Assembly (NCBI RefSeq): GCF_000716715.1
Contig: NZ_JNYJ01000004.1
Span: 1 to 64,000, forward strand
Source: Dactylosporangium aurantiacum
GTDB taxonomy: Bacteria; Actinomycetota; Actinomycetes; Mycobacteriales; Micromonosporaceae
Direction: 5' to 3'
DNA: 64,000 nucleotides
Positions within the stretch are counted from its first letter, which is position 1. Each line of letters opens with the position of its first letter. A program made the position numbers and the translations under genes. The notes beneath the pieces are model-generated. The model had not been told where the DNA came from and searched no databases. It was given only the letters and a program-made list of their open reading frames with translations. Shown one piece after another: positions 19,868 to 27,853 of the stretch.

Positions 19868-19935
19868 GCCGTCACCTCCGCTACGCCCCGGCGCCCGCCC
19901 GAGATCCACCCTGAACTGCGCTCCAGGCCGCTCAT
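19864..19935 (-). CDS. Micro-ORF 1 after the ECF sigma gene (23 aa)
   Basis: Starts MSGLERSSGWISG and ends GVAEVTA. Its ATG overlaps the sigma stop (ATGA), with GGAG of the sigma C-terminal codons as ribosome site. It ends in an ATGA overlap with micro-ORF 2. The C-terminal codons GAG GTG double as the next gene's ribosome-binding site. Too short for homology recognition; its identity rests on the nested layout and on resemblance to micro-ORF 2. Confidence 0.45.
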   Translation of the reverse strand: MSGLERSSGWISGGRRGVAEVTA

Positions 19936-20474
19936 GCCAGCTCCTGCCGTAGCTGCCGGCGGGCCCGCATCGCCCGCGTCTTGACCGTGCCGGGCGGGAT
20001 GCCGAGCAGCACCGCGGCCTCGGCGGTGGTGAGCCCGTCCAGGACCGTGGCCTGCACGACGGCCCGCAGCTCCGGGGAGAGGCGGGCCAGCGCGCCGGCG
20101 AGGTCGCCGTGCTCGACGCCGTGCAGCACCTGCTCCTCGGCGGAGGGCTCGTCGCGCCCGCGCAGCCGGGCGAGGAGCCGGCCGAGCCGGTGGCGGGCGC
20201 CGTGCCGGCGCAGCGCGTCGATGAGCCGGCGGGAGCCGATGCGCCACAGCCAGCCGGCGACGTCGCCCTCGGCGCGGTAGCGCGCGGCGCCGCCGTGCCA
20301 CAGCTCCAGGAACGTCTCCTGGACGACGTCGTCGACCAGGGACTCGTCGGCACACCGGTGTCGCAGCCGCAACGTCAGCCAGACGGCGTGCCGGCGGTAG
20401 AACGCCTCGAACGCGGCCCGGTCGCCGGCGGCGGCCAGGGCGAGCAGGTCGGCGTCCTCAGGTGGTGGTCTCAC
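19932..20474 (-). CDS. ECF-type RNA polymerase sigma factor
   Basis: Sigma-70 family ECF factor, 180 residues. Region 2 (FEAFYRRHAVWLTLRLRHRC, VDDVVQETFLELW) lies at about 22-60 and region 4 (LTTAEAAVLLGIPPGTVKTRAMRARRQL) at about 145-175. It heads the operon with micro-ORFs, membrane anti-sigma factor and ABC exporter, and is expected to activate that operon itself. It begins 52 bases after the GH76 stop on the same strand, so read-through from GH76 is possible. Confidence 0.92.
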   Translation of the reverse strand: MRPPPEDADLLALAAAGDRAAFEAFYRRHAVWLTLRLRHRCADESLVDDVVQETFLELWHGGAARYRAEGDVAGWLWRIGSRRLIDALRRHGARHRLGRLLARLRGRDEPSAEEQVLHGVEHGDLAGALARLSPELRAVVQATVLDGLTTAEAAVLLGIPPGTVKTRAMRARRQLRQELA

Positions 20475-20525
20475 ACCTCATCATCGGATCCGGCCCGCCG
20501 ATCGGTTCACCGCCGGAGCGGACAA

Positions 20526-21956
20526 CTACGGAGCGGCGTTGAGCAGATCCAGTGCGCTGTGCTGGCAGCTGTGGTTCGTGGCGGTCCGTGGCCCGGCCCA
20601 GTGGCTGCCGTAGGCGTCGATCGTGTCGCGGTCGTTCAGGTACGCGCTGTCGGCGTTGCGCTGCAGGTAGCCGGAGTACGCGCCGCCGGTCGCCGTGTCG
20701 AGCACGCCGAGTCCGCGCACCGCGGCGCCCTTGAACGACACGCCGTCGCCGGCGCAGGTGCCGCTCTCGTTGGGTTCGCGCAGGATGCCGCCGGGCGACA
20801 GGTAGGCGCTGCCGACGAGCGCGTCACCGATGCGCCGCGCGGTCGCGAGGGCGGCCGCGTCGCCGGTGAGCCGGTTGAGCTGGACCAGCGCGTTGATCAG
20901 CGCGCCCTGGTTGTACGTCCAGGTGACCGCGCCGTTGTTGCGGCAGGTACTGAGGCTGATGCCGTCGTTGACGAGGTCGGACCCGTTGAGCATGCCGGTG
21001 CCCTGGAACCAGGTCCACGCCGCCCGGGCCCGCCCGCGGTAGACGGTGTCGCCCGGGAGGCGCAGCGACAGCGCCGCGTTGAGCTGGATGTAGAGGCTGT
21101 TCTCGATGGCGTTCTTCTGCTGCCGGTCGGTCCGCCACCACACGCCGCCGCCGCAGCGGGTGGTGTCCCAGTAGGCGTACATGTGCTCGGCGCCGGCCCG
21201 GGCCGTGGCCAGGTAGCGGCCGTCGCCGGTGGCGTCGTAGGCGGCCACCCAGGCCAGAGCCCACCAGCCGGTGTCGTCGAGGTACTCGTTGCGGAACTCG
21301 CCGAGCCTGGCGTTGACCTGCTTGTCGTACGTGTTGGCGATGGCGTAGCGGTAGCTGCCCATCCCGGAGCGGCGGCTGTTGTCGATGATCGCGGTGAGCG
21401 CGTTGGCGCTGGTCCACCAGTCGTTGTTGCCGAACAGGCCGGTGCCGAGGTTGTACTGCATCATCAGGGCGGTGGCCGCCGCGGTGCGCCGGTCCCACGC
21501 GTTCCAGGTGGTGCGGGTCCACGCGGTGCAGGTGATCTCGGGCCGGTCGCCGGCCTTGCCGCAGGCGCGCAGCGCCCCGACGCCGTTGGCGGCCCAGTGG
21601 TCGACGTTGAACTGGGCGGTGCGCCGGCTCGCGGCGCCGGCGACGACGGTGGCCGCGCCGATGCGGCTGTCGGGCCAGGTGCGGCCGCCGTCGAAGGAGC
21701 GGTCCAGCCACACCTCGTCGCCCGCCTTGCCGTTGTCGAGGCTCGCCCAGGCCATGGCGTCGGTGTCGTTGACGTGCACGGTGAAGCGCCGCCCGTACAG
21801 GGTGCTGGAGACGGGCTGCCGGTCCGACGGGGCGAGCGCGGCGTCGCGGCCGTCGCAGTAGCGGTTGCAGATCGTGGTGGCGGCGCCGGCGGGCGCGGGG
21901 AGGAACACCACGGCGGCCAGGACGAGCGCGGGCACGGCGAGCAGGCGCGGGGACAC
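20526..21956 (-). CDS. Secreted glycoside hydrolase family 76 (alpha-1,6-mannanase type)
   Basis: Predicted secreted enzyme, 476 residues, that would cleave alpha-1,6-mannan backbones such as fungal or mycobacterial mannans. The GTG at 21956 follows GGGAGGG and yields a clear signal peptide (SPRLLAVPALVLAAVVFLPAPAGA). A first segment (about 30-130) looks like a lectin/calcium module. The GH76 barrel follows, with the paired catalytic aspartates in EYLDDTGWWALAW near residue 225 and the family motif WTYNQGALI. An in-frame upstream ATG would bury the signal peptide, so it is not used. Confidence 0.9.
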   Translation of the reverse strand: MSPRLLAVPALVLAAVVFLPAPAGAATTICNRYCDGRDAALAPSDRQPVSSTLYGRRFTVHVNDTDAMAWASLDNGKAGDEVWLDRSFDGGRTWPDSRIGAATVVAGAASRRTAQFNVDHWAANGVGALRACGKAGDRPEITCTAWTRTTWNAWDRRTAAATALMMQYNLGTGLFGNNDWWTSANALTAIIDNSRRSGMGSYRYAIANTYDKQVNARLGEFRNEYLDDTGWWALAWVAAYDATGDGRYLATARAGAEHMYAYWDTTRCGGGVWWRTDRQQKNAIENSLYIQLNAALSLRLPGDTVYRGRARAAWTWFQGTGMLNGSDLVNDGISLSTCRNNGAVTWTYNQGALINALVQLNRLTGDAAALATARRIGDALVGSAYLSPGGILREPNESGTCAGDGVSFKGAAVRGLGVLDTATGGAYSGYLQRNADSAYLNDRDTIDAYGSHWAGPRTATNHSCQHSALDLLNAAP

Positions 21957-22034
21957 GATGCCCTCCCGAGGGACGGGGAAGTGTGGCCCGGACCGCCATC
22001 CGGTTCCATCGACGATCCTCCACGTCCAGGGTTC

Positions 22035-22049
22035 TGTCAACTGTTGACA
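22035..22049. promoter_or_regulatory. 15-bp palindrome upstream of the GH76 gene
   Basis: TGTCAAC-T-GTTGACA is a perfect inverted repeat about 80 bases upstream of the GH76 start. Its left arm read on the minus strand is TTGACA, a consensus -35 hexamer, so a repressor bound here would block transcription. The regulator is unknown; LacI- or GntR-type binding is inference. Confidence 0.55.
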
Positions 22050-22083
22050 CAACCGCCGAGCGGCGGCGCCCCGACCCGCGCGC

Positions 22084-22467
22084 TCACGGCCCGCCCCAGC
22101 CGGGCGCGGTGTCCTCCTCGTCGTCGATGACGAAGCCGGGACCGATCCGGTCGCGCAGCACCTGCGGATCCATCGGCTCCCACCGGGTCCCGCCGACCGC
22201 GCGCAGGTAGCTGAACCCGGCGCCCCACCAGCCCGGCTCGTACGCGACGACGTCGACCCGCTCGCCGACGAACCGCAACCGCACCTGGTCGGCGACGACC
22301 CCGGCCTGGTCGTCGAGGTCCGAGCCGGCCACCGTCAGCAGCGCGAGCAGGCCCTCGTCCTCCTCGCGCCAGGCCCGCAGCCGGCCGGTGCGGCGCATCT
22401 CGCCGCAGCCCGCCACGTGCACCGTGTAGGTGAAGCCGTCCTCGTCGTGCACCAACTCCGCAACCAC
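22084..22467 (-). CDS. Small acidic protein of unknown function
   Basis: 127 residues if the GTG at 22467 is the start (VVAELVHDEDGFTYTVHVAGC). No other ATG or GTG gives a better N-terminus, and no ribosome site is evident. It has no membrane segment, is rich in Asp/Glu/Trp, and ends DDEEDTAPGWGGP. I do not recognise a family. It lies 24 bases after the giant membrane protein gene on the same strand and may be co-transcribed with it. Confidence 0.65.
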   Translation of the reverse strand: MVAELVHDEDGFTYTVHVAGCGEMRRTGRLRAWREEDEGLLALLTVAGSDLDDQAGVVADQVRLRFVGERVDVVAYEPGWWGAGFSYLRAVGGTRWEPMDPQVLRDRIGPGFVIDDEEDTAPGWGGP

Positions 22468-22490
22468 GTCTATCGATGTTACGCGGAGTG

Positions 22491-25400
22491 TCAGCGCATG
22501 CCCCGGTACACGCCGCGCAGGCGGTCGAGGCGCTGGCGCTGCTCGTAGGTGGCGCCGAGGGCGATGAGCAGCAGACCGGTGCCGCCGAAGAGCAGCAGGA
22601 GCATCCAGACCGGCAGGCCGATGCGCAGCAGCTCGTTGACCGTCGCGATGATCGTGACGGCGGAGCCGACCGCGACCGGGGCCTTCTGCTGGCGCACGGC
22701 GCCGATCGCCACGGTCACCACCCCGGCGAGGATCAGCAGCACGCGGCGCAGCTCCGGGGAGTTCTCGCTGGCGACCGCGAGGGCGAGGCTCGGCGCGAAG
22801 CCGGCCACCAGCGCCGGGCCGTAGGCGAGCCAGCTGCCCAGCTCCGGGCGGCGGCGGATCTCCAGCAGGCCGGTGATGAGCGCGAGCACCGCGAAGGGCA
22901 GCGTGTACGCCTCGATCACGGCGACCTTGACCGTGATGAGCAGCAGCCAGATCGCGATCAGCTCGGCGACGGACGCGGCGATGATGAGGATGACCCGCTG
23001 CTGGCCGCTGCGGCCCTTGCGGGCGGCGGACAGGCCGAGGACCGCGCCGAGGGCGGTGAGGGCGGCCGCGGTGTGCGCGGCCGAGCCGAGGGTGAGCAGC
23101 ACGGCGACGACCGCGCCGGCGTATCCGGCCGCCTCGACCGTCATCGCCTCGCGGTTGATGCTGTTGCTGGGCCGCAGGCGCGGCAGCGCGGCGCCGAGCA
23201 CCAGCAGCATCGTCGCGACGATCAGCAGCGGGAACGCGCACTGCCGCAGCTGCAGGCCGGCGGCGAGACCGGCGGCGAGGGCGAAGCCCTGCGCGGTCGA
23301 CGCGGCGACGTGCCAGCCGAGCATGCGGCCGTTGGGGGTGCGCCCCCAGATGCCGGCGACGGCGCCGACGACGACCGAGCCGGCGAGCCAGGTCAGGGTC
23401 TGCTGCTTCGTGGCGAGGCTGCCCGCCCCGCCGGCGCCGGCGGCCAGCACCGCGATGGCGAAGACGAGCCGGCGGGCGTTGATGAGCATCCGCCCGTCGG
23501 AGCTGTCGGCCTCCGGTGGGACGGTGAGGGCCAGGCCGAGCCCGGCGATCGTGGCGACCAGCAGCGCCGCCGTCGGCTGCCACGGCCACGGGGCGTGCAG
23601 CGCCGCCGGGGCGATGAGCATGGTCAGCGCGGCGCTGGGCACGACGATCGCGACGGCGCGGCCGGCCACCGCCTGTGCGGAGCCGCCGAGACCGACCGCC
23701 ATGAGCGCACCGGCGATGGTGAGCAGCGCGGCGGCCAGCACCTGCGTGCCGTCACCCGCGTAGCGGCCGAGGGCGCCGAGGTCGGACGCGGTCGCCGCGG
23801 TGCCCGTCCACGGCTGCTGGATCCACTTGTACGGGCCGACGAGCGCCGCGTACACCGACGGCGCCACGAAGATCACGACGATGAGGGCGGGCAGCCCGGC
23901 CGCGGCGGCGACCCCGAGGGTGTAGCCGCGGGGCGCCCGGACCTGCCGCCACCGGCCCGTGGGCGGGCCCGCGTTGTCGGGGCGGAACCTGGCCGCCGGG
24001 ACCCACTCGACGCTCGGCTGCCAGGTGACCCGCAGCAGCTCGGCGAGGACCCCGAGCAGCGCCGCGGCGGCCGCGTACACGGCCGCGCCGTCACGGTGGA
24101 CGAACAGCGCGACGACGGCCGTGGTGGTGGCGCCGCCGGCGACGCCGACCGTCACGTACGGCAGGTATCCCGGTGCCTGCTGCGCGCCGGTCGCGGCGGC
24201 GGCCAGGCCGACCGCGCTGGTCGCCAGCGCGGCGATGAGCACGGTGCTGACCTGCCCCGGGTGCAGGCCGCCGGCGGCCGCGGCGGCGGCACCGGCGAAC
24301 GCGAACAGGGCGGCGGCGACCCCGGTCCCGCCGACGAACGTGAGCGGGCCGTCGAACGGGTTGCCCCGGCGGATCGCGGTGGCCCGGGCGAACCCGGCGA
24401 CGCACACGCCGCTGACCGCGAGCGCGACCAGGGTGCCGGCGGTCGCGCCGGGCCGCACGAGGCCGGCCCCGGCGGCGAACGTGCCGGCGACGAGGCCCGC
24501 GCCGAGCCTGGTGTACGCGGCCCGCCAGCTCTTCGCGGTGGCGGCCCACATGCCGATGCCGGTCGCGGCGATCCACCCGACGACCATCGGGGACTGCCAG
24601 CCGAGGCCGAGGCCGACGGGCGCGCCGACGGCGGCGAGGGCGGCCGCGGCGGAGGCGGTGTCGTCGCCGTACGGCTGGGGCAGCGCGATCGCGGCCGCCC
24701 CGGCGAGCAGCAGCAGCGCGATCGGCACCTGCCAGCCGTACGTGGCGAGCTGCTGCGCGTTGGCGAGCCAGCGGTCGTCCAGGGCGGCCCGCCACGGCGG
24801 GTCGGCGGCCCGGATGACGCCGACGGCGCCGATGACGGACATGGTGCCCGCGTACAGGCCGGTGCAGACGCCCACGGTGGTGGCGCCGGCGACCGGCCCG
24901 CGGCGCCACTCGTCGGGGAGGCTGCGGGCGGCGACCGCGACGGCGAAGACGAGCAGGGCGAGGGTCACCACCTCGATGCCGTCGGACGCCAGCGACACGG
25001 CCCGGGCCACGGCGCCGATCCCGGCGATCGTCACGGCGGCGGCCGCGGCGTCGGCGCCGGTGAAGTCGGCGCCGAACGTCTGCCGGTCGTCCATCCGCGG
25101 CGCGGCCCACAGCATCAGCGCGGCGATCAGCATCAGCAGGCCGATCACCAGGTCGATGGTGGTGGCGCCGTCCGCGCGCAGCACGGCGACGGCGACCGCG
25201 ACGGTGCCGGCGGTCGCGCCGATCAGCAGCGGCGGGCTCTGCGCACCCCGGGCGACCTGGGTGATGGCGGCGTAGCCGAGGGTCACCGCGAGCGCGAGGA
25301 AGCTCATCACGAGCACGACGGTGGCACCGCCGGGCAGGTCGCCGAAGAGGATCGCGGCGCCGGCCGCGGCGGCGCCGGGCAGCGCGAACAGGGCGCCGCC

Positions 25401-27707
25401 GGCCGCCGCGTCGGCCACCCTGCGGGTGACGAAGTCGCCCTCCGCGTCGGCGCGGTGCGGCCGGGGCAGCAGCGCGATGGCGGCGCCGGCCACGGCGATC
25501 ACGAGCAGGGTCAGCGCGGTCGCGGACGGCCGGGCGAGGCTGGCGGCGGCCGCGTACAGGCCGAGGACGAGGGCGGCGCCCAGGCAGACCCAGGCGGTGT
25601 GCGCCTCGGGGACCCGCATGGCCAGGGCGCCGGCGGCGACCGCGCCGGAGACCGCGAGGGCGGGGATCATCAGCCAGCTCAGGCCGAACGCGACGGGCGC
25701 GACGAGCAGCAGCAGGGCGGCGCCGATGACGACGACGTCGAGGCGGAAGCGCTCCGGCGGCGGGACGGTGACGAAGCTGCCGTCGCGCCGGACGCCGGTG
25801 CCGACCGCGGCCGGCCGGGCGGCGGGCGGCGGCGACTCGGGCCGCGGCTCGTCCCAGACGCCGGTCCGCGGACCGCTCTCCGCGCCGCCCAGCGGCCCGG
25901 GCCACAGGCCGGGCGGCGGGGTGGGCGGCCGGTGCTGCACCGTGGACCGCCGGCCGAACGCGGCACCGAGGCGGGCGCCGGCGCCGAGCGGCACGTCGAC
26001 CGGCTCGGTGCGCCCGCTGAGCATGAGGACACCCGCGGCGGTCAGCAGCAGCACCGCGAGGACGGACTGCCAGCCGTCGGGCCCGACGGCCGCGTCGACG
26101 TCCGTGCGGTACGCGGAAAGGTCGGCCCGCCACACCGGCCATGCCGCGTCGAGCGGGGCGGCGAGCGCGGGCAGGGCGGTGACCAGCAGCAGCAGGGTGG
26201 TGGCCGCGGTCGCGACGGAGACCGCGTAGCGGGGGCCGCGGCGGGCGTCGCCGGGCAGCAGCGGCACCCCGGCCGCGGCGAGCGCCACGGCGAGGGCCAG
26301 GAACAGCAGCGTGGAGCCGGGGAACGCGACGGCGCCGACCCTGGCGAACGCGGCGATGACGGCGGCCGTGGCGATGCCGGCGGCGATGTCGGGCACGGCG
26401 CCGCGCCGCCACGACAGCGAGCCGGCGACGCCGATCGCGGCGGCGACGAGGGTGACGCCGGCGGCGCGGACGGTCTCGCCGAGGGCCTCGGTGGTGGCGA
26501 GGGCGGCGGTGGCGCACAGCAGGGCCGCGCCGAACGTGAGCGCGAACAGCACCCAGGCCGCGTCGCGCATGAGGGTGTCGGCGAACCGGTCGGTCTGCAC
26601 GGTGTGCGCGTGCTCGGCGGACGGCGGCCCGTCGGCGGTGGCCTGGTCCCGCTCCGGCTCCCGCTGCTCCAGGCGGCGGCGGACGGACTGGCCGAGGGCG
26701 ACGCCGAAGCCGAGGTCGATGAGGGCGACGCCGGACAGGGCGAGCGACCAGCCGGCGGGGCCGCGGATGATGTCGTAGGCGAGCAGCGGCAGGACCGGCT
26801 GCAGGGCCAGCAGCGTCGCGTACCGCGAGGCGATGAGGTGGCTCTGCATGCTGTACACGGCCGCGATGCCGGCGGTGGCGGCGCACACCACGCCCATGTA
26901 GGTCGTGGTCTCGAGCCGGTCGACGCCGAGCAGCCCCTCGGAGCGCAGGACGTAGCCGTCGAGCAGGACGAGCAGCAGCGCGACCGAGGCGACGGTCTCG
27001 GCGGTGGCGGTGAGGCCGCGGCGGACCAGCATCAGCGGCAGCGCCAGGGCGCCGGCCGTGATCAGGGCGAGCAGCACCACCCGCCCGACGGTGCCGATCG
27101 TGCCGAACGCGTCGGTGGTGAGCACGATCGCGGCGCCGGCGAGGAGCAGGCCGCCGAGCGCGAGGACCGACGCCTGCATGCTGGAGGTGGTCGCCTCGGG
27201 CTCGTCGACCGGGGGGTGCGGCCCGCCGCCGGGCGGGCGGCGCATCTGCGGCAGCGCCGCGGTCCTTGCCCGCAGCGGCGCGATCACCGGCCGGCGGTCG
27301 CGCGCGGGCTCGGCCAGCGCCGCGTCCGGCTGCTGGGGCGCCCGGGGCGAGTACACCTGCGGCTCGGGGGTGCGGCGCTGCGGCGCCTGCCGCGCCGCCG
27401 GCGGGGTGCTCTCGATCTTCGCGGCGCGGCCGAGCCTCGGTCGCCGGCCGCGGCCGGCCTGCTCCTGGTCGAGGGACTGGCGGACCTTGCGCCGCAGGGA
27501 GTCGCGCTGCGCGGAGGCGTGCGCGAGCTGGCGGCGCAGCTTCTGGCTGTTGTCCGTCAGGTCGCGCTTCTTCTGCTCCAGCGCCGCGACGGTGCGCTGG
27601 AACAGGGCGAGCGCGGCGGCGTCGGGGTCGTGCGGGCGGCCGCAGTCACGGCAGCCGGTGGCCTCACTGGCCGGACCACCACACGCCGGGCACGGATACG
27701 TCTCCAC
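22491..27707 (-). CDS. Giant SCO7613-like polytopic membrane protein with zinc ribbon
   Basis: Protein of 1738 residues. The N-terminus holds a zinc ribbon (CPACGGPASEATGCRDCG, about 5-22), then a coiled coil (about 35-85, ALEQKKRDLTDNSQKLRRQL) and a disordered Pro/Arg linker to about 190. The rest is dozens of hydrophobic segments with short loops and one Pro-rich loop near 570-650. The plan matches the SCO7613 C-terminal-domain membrane protein family of actinomycetes, whose role is unknown. The GTG at 27707 follows GGGGAGGAG, preferred over the ATG at 27722. The protein could fold as repeated membrane modules. Confidence 0.85.
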   Translation of the reverse strand: METYPCPACGGPASEATGCRDCGRPHDPDAAALALFQRTVAALEQKKRDLTDNSQKLRRQLAHASAQRDSLRRKVRQSLDQEQAGRGRRPRLGRAAKIESTPPAARQAPQRRTPEPQVYSPRAPQQPDAALAEPARDRRPVIAPLRARTAALPQMRRPPGGGPHPPVDEPEATTSSMQASVLALGGLLLAGAAIVLTTDAFGTIGTVGRVVLLALITAGALALPLMLVRRGLTATAETVASVALLLVLLDGYVLRSEGLLGVDRLETTTYMGVVCAATAGIAAVYSMQSHLIASRYATLLALQPVLPLLAYDIIRGPAGWSLALSGVALIDLGFGVALGQSVRRRLEQREPERDQATADGPPSAEHAHTVQTDRFADTLMRDAAWVLFALTFGAALLCATAALATTEALGETVRAAGVTLVAAAIGVAGSLSWRRGAVPDIAAGIATAAVIAAFARVGAVAFPGSTLLFLALAVALAAAGVPLLPGDARRGPRYAVSVATAATTLLLLVTALPALAAPLDAAWPVWRADLSAYRTDVDAAVGPDGWQSVLAVLLLTAAGVLMLSGRTEPVDVPLGAGARLGAAFGRRSTVQHRPPTPPPGLWPGPLGGAESGPRTGVWDEPRPESPPPAARPAAVGTGVRRDGSFVTVPPPERFRLDVVVIGAALLLLVAPVAFGLSWLMIPALAVSGAVAAGALAMRVPEAHTAWVCLGAALVLGLYAAAASLARPSATALTLLVIAVAGAAIALLPRPHRADAEGDFVTRRVADAAAGGALFALPGAAAAGAAILFGDLPGGATVVLVMSFLALAVTLGYAAITQVARGAQSPPLLIGATAGTVAVAVAVLRADGATTIDLVIGLLMLIAALMLWAAPRMDDRQTFGADFTGADAAAAAVTIAGIGAVARAVSLASDGIEVVTLALLVFAVAVAARSLPDEWRRGPVAGATTVGVCTGLYAGTMSVIGAVGVIRAADPPWRAALDDRWLANAQQLATYGWQVPIALLLLAGAAAIALPQPYGDDTASAAAALAAVGAPVGLGLGWQSPMVVGWIAATGIGMWAATAKSWRAAYTRLGAGLVAGTFAAGAGLVRPGATAGTLVALAVSGVCVAGFARATAIRRGNPFDGPLTFVGGTGVAAALFAFAGAAAAAAGGLHPGQVSTVLIAALATSAVGLAAAATGAQQAPGYLPYVTVGVAGGATTTAVVALFVHRDGAAVYAAAAALLGVLAELLRVTWQPSVEWVPAARFRPDNAGPPTGRWRQVRAPRGYTLGVAAAAGLPALIVVIFVAPSVYAALVGPYKWIQQPWTGTAATASDLGALGRYAGDGTQVLAAALLTIAGALMAVGLGGSAQAVAGRAVAIVVPSAALTMLIAPAALHAPWPWQPTAALLVATIAGLGLALTVPPEADSSDGRMLINARRLVFAIAVLAAGAGGAGSLATKQQTLTWLAGSVVVGAVAGIWGRTPNGRMLGWHVAASTAQGFALAAGLAAGLQLRQCAFPLLIVATMLLVLGAALPRLRPSNSINREAMTVEAAGYAGAVVAVLLTLGSAAHTAAALTALGAVLGLSAARKGRSGQQRVILIIAASVAELIAIWLLLITVKVAVIEAYTLPFAVLALITGLLEIRRRPELGSWLAYGPALVAGFAPSLALAVASENSPELRRVLLILAGVVTVAIGAVRQQKAPVAVGSAVTIIATVNELLRIGLPVWMLLLLFGGTGLLLIALGATYEQRQRLDRLRGVYRGMR

Positions 27708-27728
27708 GCGACTCCTCCCCACGGGCCG

Positions 27729-27766
27729 CAGCCGGGGGTGACCGCGCTCGCGGCCACCCCCGGCTG
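27729..27766 (-). terminator. Long hairpin terminator after the ugd gene
   Basis: A 12-bp perfect stem (CAGCCGGGGGTG with CACCCCCGGCTG), extended by a 5-bp inner stem after one A-C mismatch, lies between ugd (stop 27843) and the giant membrane protein gene (start 27707). Confidence 0.85.
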
Positions 27767-27835
27767 TTCACGCCCTACTGGGAAGAATGCCTTGTTTCGA
27801 CGTGTCGCGAAAGCGAAGCGCCCGTTCGGGAGATT

Positions 27836-27853
27836 CCGTCGCTTAAGCGACGG
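27836..27853. other. 18-bp perfect palindrome across the ugd stop codon
   Basis: CCGTCGCTTAAGCGACGG spans the TAA stop of ugd (27843-27845). It could be part of a termination structure or a protein site. A full terminator lies 70 bases further on. Confidence 0.6.

Larger units (their letters stand above)
19774..19939. repeat. 89-bp-offset duplication of the sigma/anti-sigma junction
   Basis: A block starting CTCATGCCGTCACCTCCGCT at 19774-19827 recurs at 19863-19916 with a few changes. A second shared block, GCTCCAGGCCGCTCATGCC, ends at 19870 and recurs ending at 19938. The duplications carry the ribosome-binding site and start codon, creating two tandem micro-ORFs. Confidence 0.9.
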
